A stretch of DNA of 6,174 bases from Desulfofustis sp. (lineage in GTDB: Bacteria > Desulfobacterota > Desulfobulbia > Desulfobulbales > Desulfocapsaceae). The DNA lies in contig JAUVWB010000106.1 of the NCBI GenBank assembly GCA_030604345.1, positions 1 through 6,174 on the forward strand. The letters run 5' to 3'. Below the pieces are notes generated by a model. The model did not search any database. It was not told where the DNA came from and was given only the letters and a program-made list of their open reading frames with translations. Position 1 is the stretch's first letter, and each line of letters begins with the position of its first letter. The translations under genes and the position numbers were made by a program. Positions 4,395 to 6,174 of this stretch are shown here, in pieces.

Positions 4395-6122
4395 ATGACA
4401 GAAAAATTCAACCAGAACAATCAGGCGGGAAGTGAAGAGCTGAGCTTTGCCGAGCTCTTCGAGATGGAAGAGAACAACAAGGTGGTCGAAGTCGGCAACG
4501 TCGCCCACGGTATCATTATCGGCGAAGATGACGAGTGTTATCTTGTTGATGTCGGGGATAAAGCGGAGAGTTATATTCCCAAATCGGAGTTCCGTCACGA
4601 CGATACCGCCGAGATGAAGATTGGCGATACGGTCGAGGTCTTCGTCGAACGGCGTAAGGACGAAGGTGGACTGCTCCTGTCCCGAGAAAAGGCTATCGCC
4701 ATCAAGGTCTGGGAAGACATCGCCAAGATCCAGGAAGCCGACGGCACGATTCAGGGCCGTATCGACAGTCGGGTCAAGGGCGGCATGTCCGTCGATATCG
4801 GTGTCCCCGCTTTTCTTCCCTACTCGCAGATCGATCTGCGGCCGGTCAAGGACCTCGACGCTCTTATCGGTCAGAGCTTCGATTTCAAGATCCTCAAGTT
4901 CAACCGTAAACGCAACAACGTCGTTATCTCCCGTCGGGCGATCCTCGAGGAGGAGCGGAACAAACTGCGCGAGCAGATGCGGGAAAAACTGGAAGAGGGT
5001 CAGATCATCACCGGCTCCATCACCAATATCACCGATTACGGCCTGTTCATCGATATGGGCGGGATGGACGGCCTTTGCCATATTACCGATCTCAGCTGGG
5101 GACGGGTTTCCCACCCGGCCAAGCTCTACAAAGTCGGCCAGGAAGTCGAGGTCAAGGTCCTCAAGTACGACCGTACCAACGACCGGGTCTCCCTGGGTAT
5201 CAAACAATTGCGTGAAGATCCGTGGGCCACGGTGGCCGAGCGGTATCCGGTCGGTCAGAAGGCTGCCGGCAAGGTGGTCTCCATCACCGATTACGGCGTC
5301 TTCGTTGAGTTGGAAGAAGGTGTCGAGGGTCTGATCCACGTCTCGGAGATGACCTGGTCGAAAAAACCGCGTCACCCGTCCAAGATGGTCGCTGTCGGCG
5401 ATGCCATCGAGGTTATGGTGCTCAATATTGAGCCGGAGACCAAGCGGATTTCCCTCGGCATGAAGCAGTTGCAGCCCAATCCGTGGGATATGGTGATCGA
5501 GAGCTATCCGGTCGGTTCGATCATCGAAGGAAAGATCAAAAACATCACAGACTTCGGTGTCTTTATCGGCATCGAGGAGGGCATCGACGGTTTGATCCAT
5601 GTCTCCGATCTGTCCTGGACTGAGCGTATCAAGCATCCGGCCGAGAAATACAGCAAAGGCGACACCATCCAGGCGGTGGTATTGAAGATAGATAAGGAGA
5701 ACGAACGGTTCTCTCTTGGCGTGAAACAATTGACCCCGGATCCGTGGCAGACCGCCTATAACAATTATCCGTCCGGTACGGTGGTCGAGGGCGAGATCAC
5801 CAACGTCACCGATTTCGGGGTGTTCGTGAAGCTCGAAGAAGGTATCGAGGGGCTGGTTCACGTCTCGGAGATTCCGAAAGACAAGGTAAAGAGTCCGGCC
5901 GAGTTCTATAAGGTCGGCGATGTGCTGAAGGCCATTGTCATCAACGTTTCAGCCAAGGACCGCAAGATCGGTTTGTCGGTAAAAACGCTGGAAGACGAAG
6001 GTGAGGAAGAGGCGGTACAGAAGATCAAGAAGGCGGAGGCGGAAATCGCCGAGGCCGCGCCTGCTACGTTTGGCGATCTCTTGAAGGCGGCGGCGGAAGG
6101 GGGCAACAAGTCGGAAGACTGA
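4395..6122 (+). CDS. rpsA: 30S ribosomal protein S1
   Basis: The 575-residue protein has six S1 (OB-fold) domains at about 31-97, 115-180, 201-270, 286-357, 373-444 and 460-530, the full set found in proteobacterial S1 (557 residues in E. coli). S1 binds the 30S subunit through its first domains and recruits and unfolds mRNA through the rest. Domains 3-6 share the repeated signature (I/V)TD(Y/F)G(L/V)F followed by GL(C/I/V)H(I/V)(S/T)(D/E), for example at 212-218, 298-304, 384-390 and 471-477. Domains 1 and 2 are more divergent, as usual. The C-terminus (533-575) is an acidic, alanine- and lysine-rich tail ending in a TFGDLLKAA segment. The ATG at 4395 is chosen because MTEKFNQ leads directly into the conserved region; the frame is open back to 4275, but those 40 codons look non-coding. 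There is no good Shine-Dalgarno sequence; GAG at 4384-4386 is the only trace. It is transcribed apart from rhlB. Confidence 0.96.
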   Translation: MTEKFNQNNQAGSEELSFAELFEMEENNKVVEVGNVAHGIIIGEDDECYLVDVGDKAESYIPKSEFRHDDTAEMKIGDTVEVFVERRKDEGGLLLSREKAIAIKVWEDIAKIQEADGTIQGRIDSRVKGGMSVDIGVPAFLPYSQIDLRPVKDLDALIGQSFDFKILKFNRKRNNVVISRRAILEEERNKLREQMREKLEEGQIITGSITNITDYGLFIDMGGMDGLCHITDLSWGRVSHPAKLYKVGQEVEVKVLKYDRTNDRVSLGIKQLREDPWATVAERYPVGQKAAGKVVSITDYGVFVELEEGVEGLIHVSEMTWSKKPRHPSKMVAVGDAIEVMVLNIEPETKRISLGMKQLQPNPWDMVIESYPVGSIIEGKIKNITDFGVFIGIEEGIDGLIHVSDLSWTERIKHPAEKYSKGDTIQAVVLKIDKENERFSLGVKQLTPDPWQTAYNNYPSGTVVEGEITNVTDFGVFVKLEEGIEGLVHVSEIPKDKVKSPAEFYKVGDVLKAIVINVSAKDRKIGLSVKTLEDEGEEEAVQKIKKAEAEIAEAAPATFGDLLKAAAEGGNKSED

Positions 6123-6127
6123 TCTCC

Positions 6128-6174
6128 CAGCCGGCGCTTTGTGAAGCTAAAGGTTGTTTTGCCGGCTGCCCGGC
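6128..6174 (+). terminator. GC-rich inverted repeats after rpsA, possible terminator cut by the window edge
   Basis: CAGCCGGC (6128-6135) is perfectly complementary to GCCGGCTG (6161-6168) across a 25-base loop that contains a small GCTT/AAGC hairpin (6136-6147). The right arm can instead fold with the last bases, GCCGG (6161-6165) with CCGGC (6170-6174) around CTGC. A T-run would be expected just after the window if this is the rpsA terminator; it cannot be seen. Confidence 0.45.

Noticed and set aside
5025..5850. Repeated DNA-level similarity within rpsA
   Set aside because: Explained by the homologous S1 domains of the protein and not by a DNA repeat element.
4257..5861. 534-codon open frame on the minus strand opposite rpsA
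   Set aside because: It mirrors the codon pattern of the six repeated S1 domains, shows no recognisable domain, and overlaps a gene of certain identity; such long antisense frames are common in GC-rich genes.

Overview
The window reads as chromosomal backbone of a Gram-negative, moderately GC-rich bacterium. The best guess is a deltaproteobacterial (Desulfobacterota, sulfate-reducer-like) genome. That guess is inferred from the style of the proteins: a cysteine-rich GltD-type oxidoreductase, a stand-alone PilT/PilU ATPase, an RhlB-type helicase with a long N-terminal extension, and a six-domain ribosomal protein S1. No rRNA or other taxonomic marker is present. I see no mobile element, CRISPR array, tRNA or phage gene.

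Layout. (1) The left edge carries the 5' end of a minus-strand gene for an FAD/NAD(P)-dependent, GltD-like oxidoreductase; the rest lies outside the window. (2) About 385 bases of divergent intergenic DNA follow, with a nested dyad-symmetric site just upstream of the first plus-strand gene. (3) Three plus-strand genes form a probable operon: a PilT/PilU-family type IV pilus retraction ATPase (634-1809), an unfamiliar protein with an N-terminal zinc ribbon and a C-terminal receiver-like domain lacking the phosphorylation residues (1876-2574), and an RhlB-type DEAD-box RNA helicase (2660-4210). A strong intrinsic terminator at 4221-4253 closes the unit. (4) A separate unit starts with an extended -10 promoter whose -35 box lies inside that terminator. 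It is followed by a structured leader of about 125 nt and rpsA (4395-6122), encoding ribosomal protein S1. The window ends in GC-rich inverted repeats after rpsA that may be part of its terminator.

How the genes relate. RhlB and S1 both act on mRNA, the helicase by unwinding and S1 by recruiting structured mRNA to the 30S subunit. The zinc ribbon/pseudo-receiver protein sits between a pilus motor and a helicase, and its function cannot be read from sequence. The most unusual signal is at the translation level. Both rhlB and rpsA lack a good Shine-Dalgarno sequence. Each is preceded by a short ORF of 28-29 codons that has its own Shine-Dalgarno and stops at or within a few bases of the main start codon. 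In rpsA a perfect 8-bp hairpin lies inside the end of that short ORF. This suggests translational coupling or leader-peptide control, possibly tied to S1 autoregulation. It is a hypothesis and not a demonstrated system.
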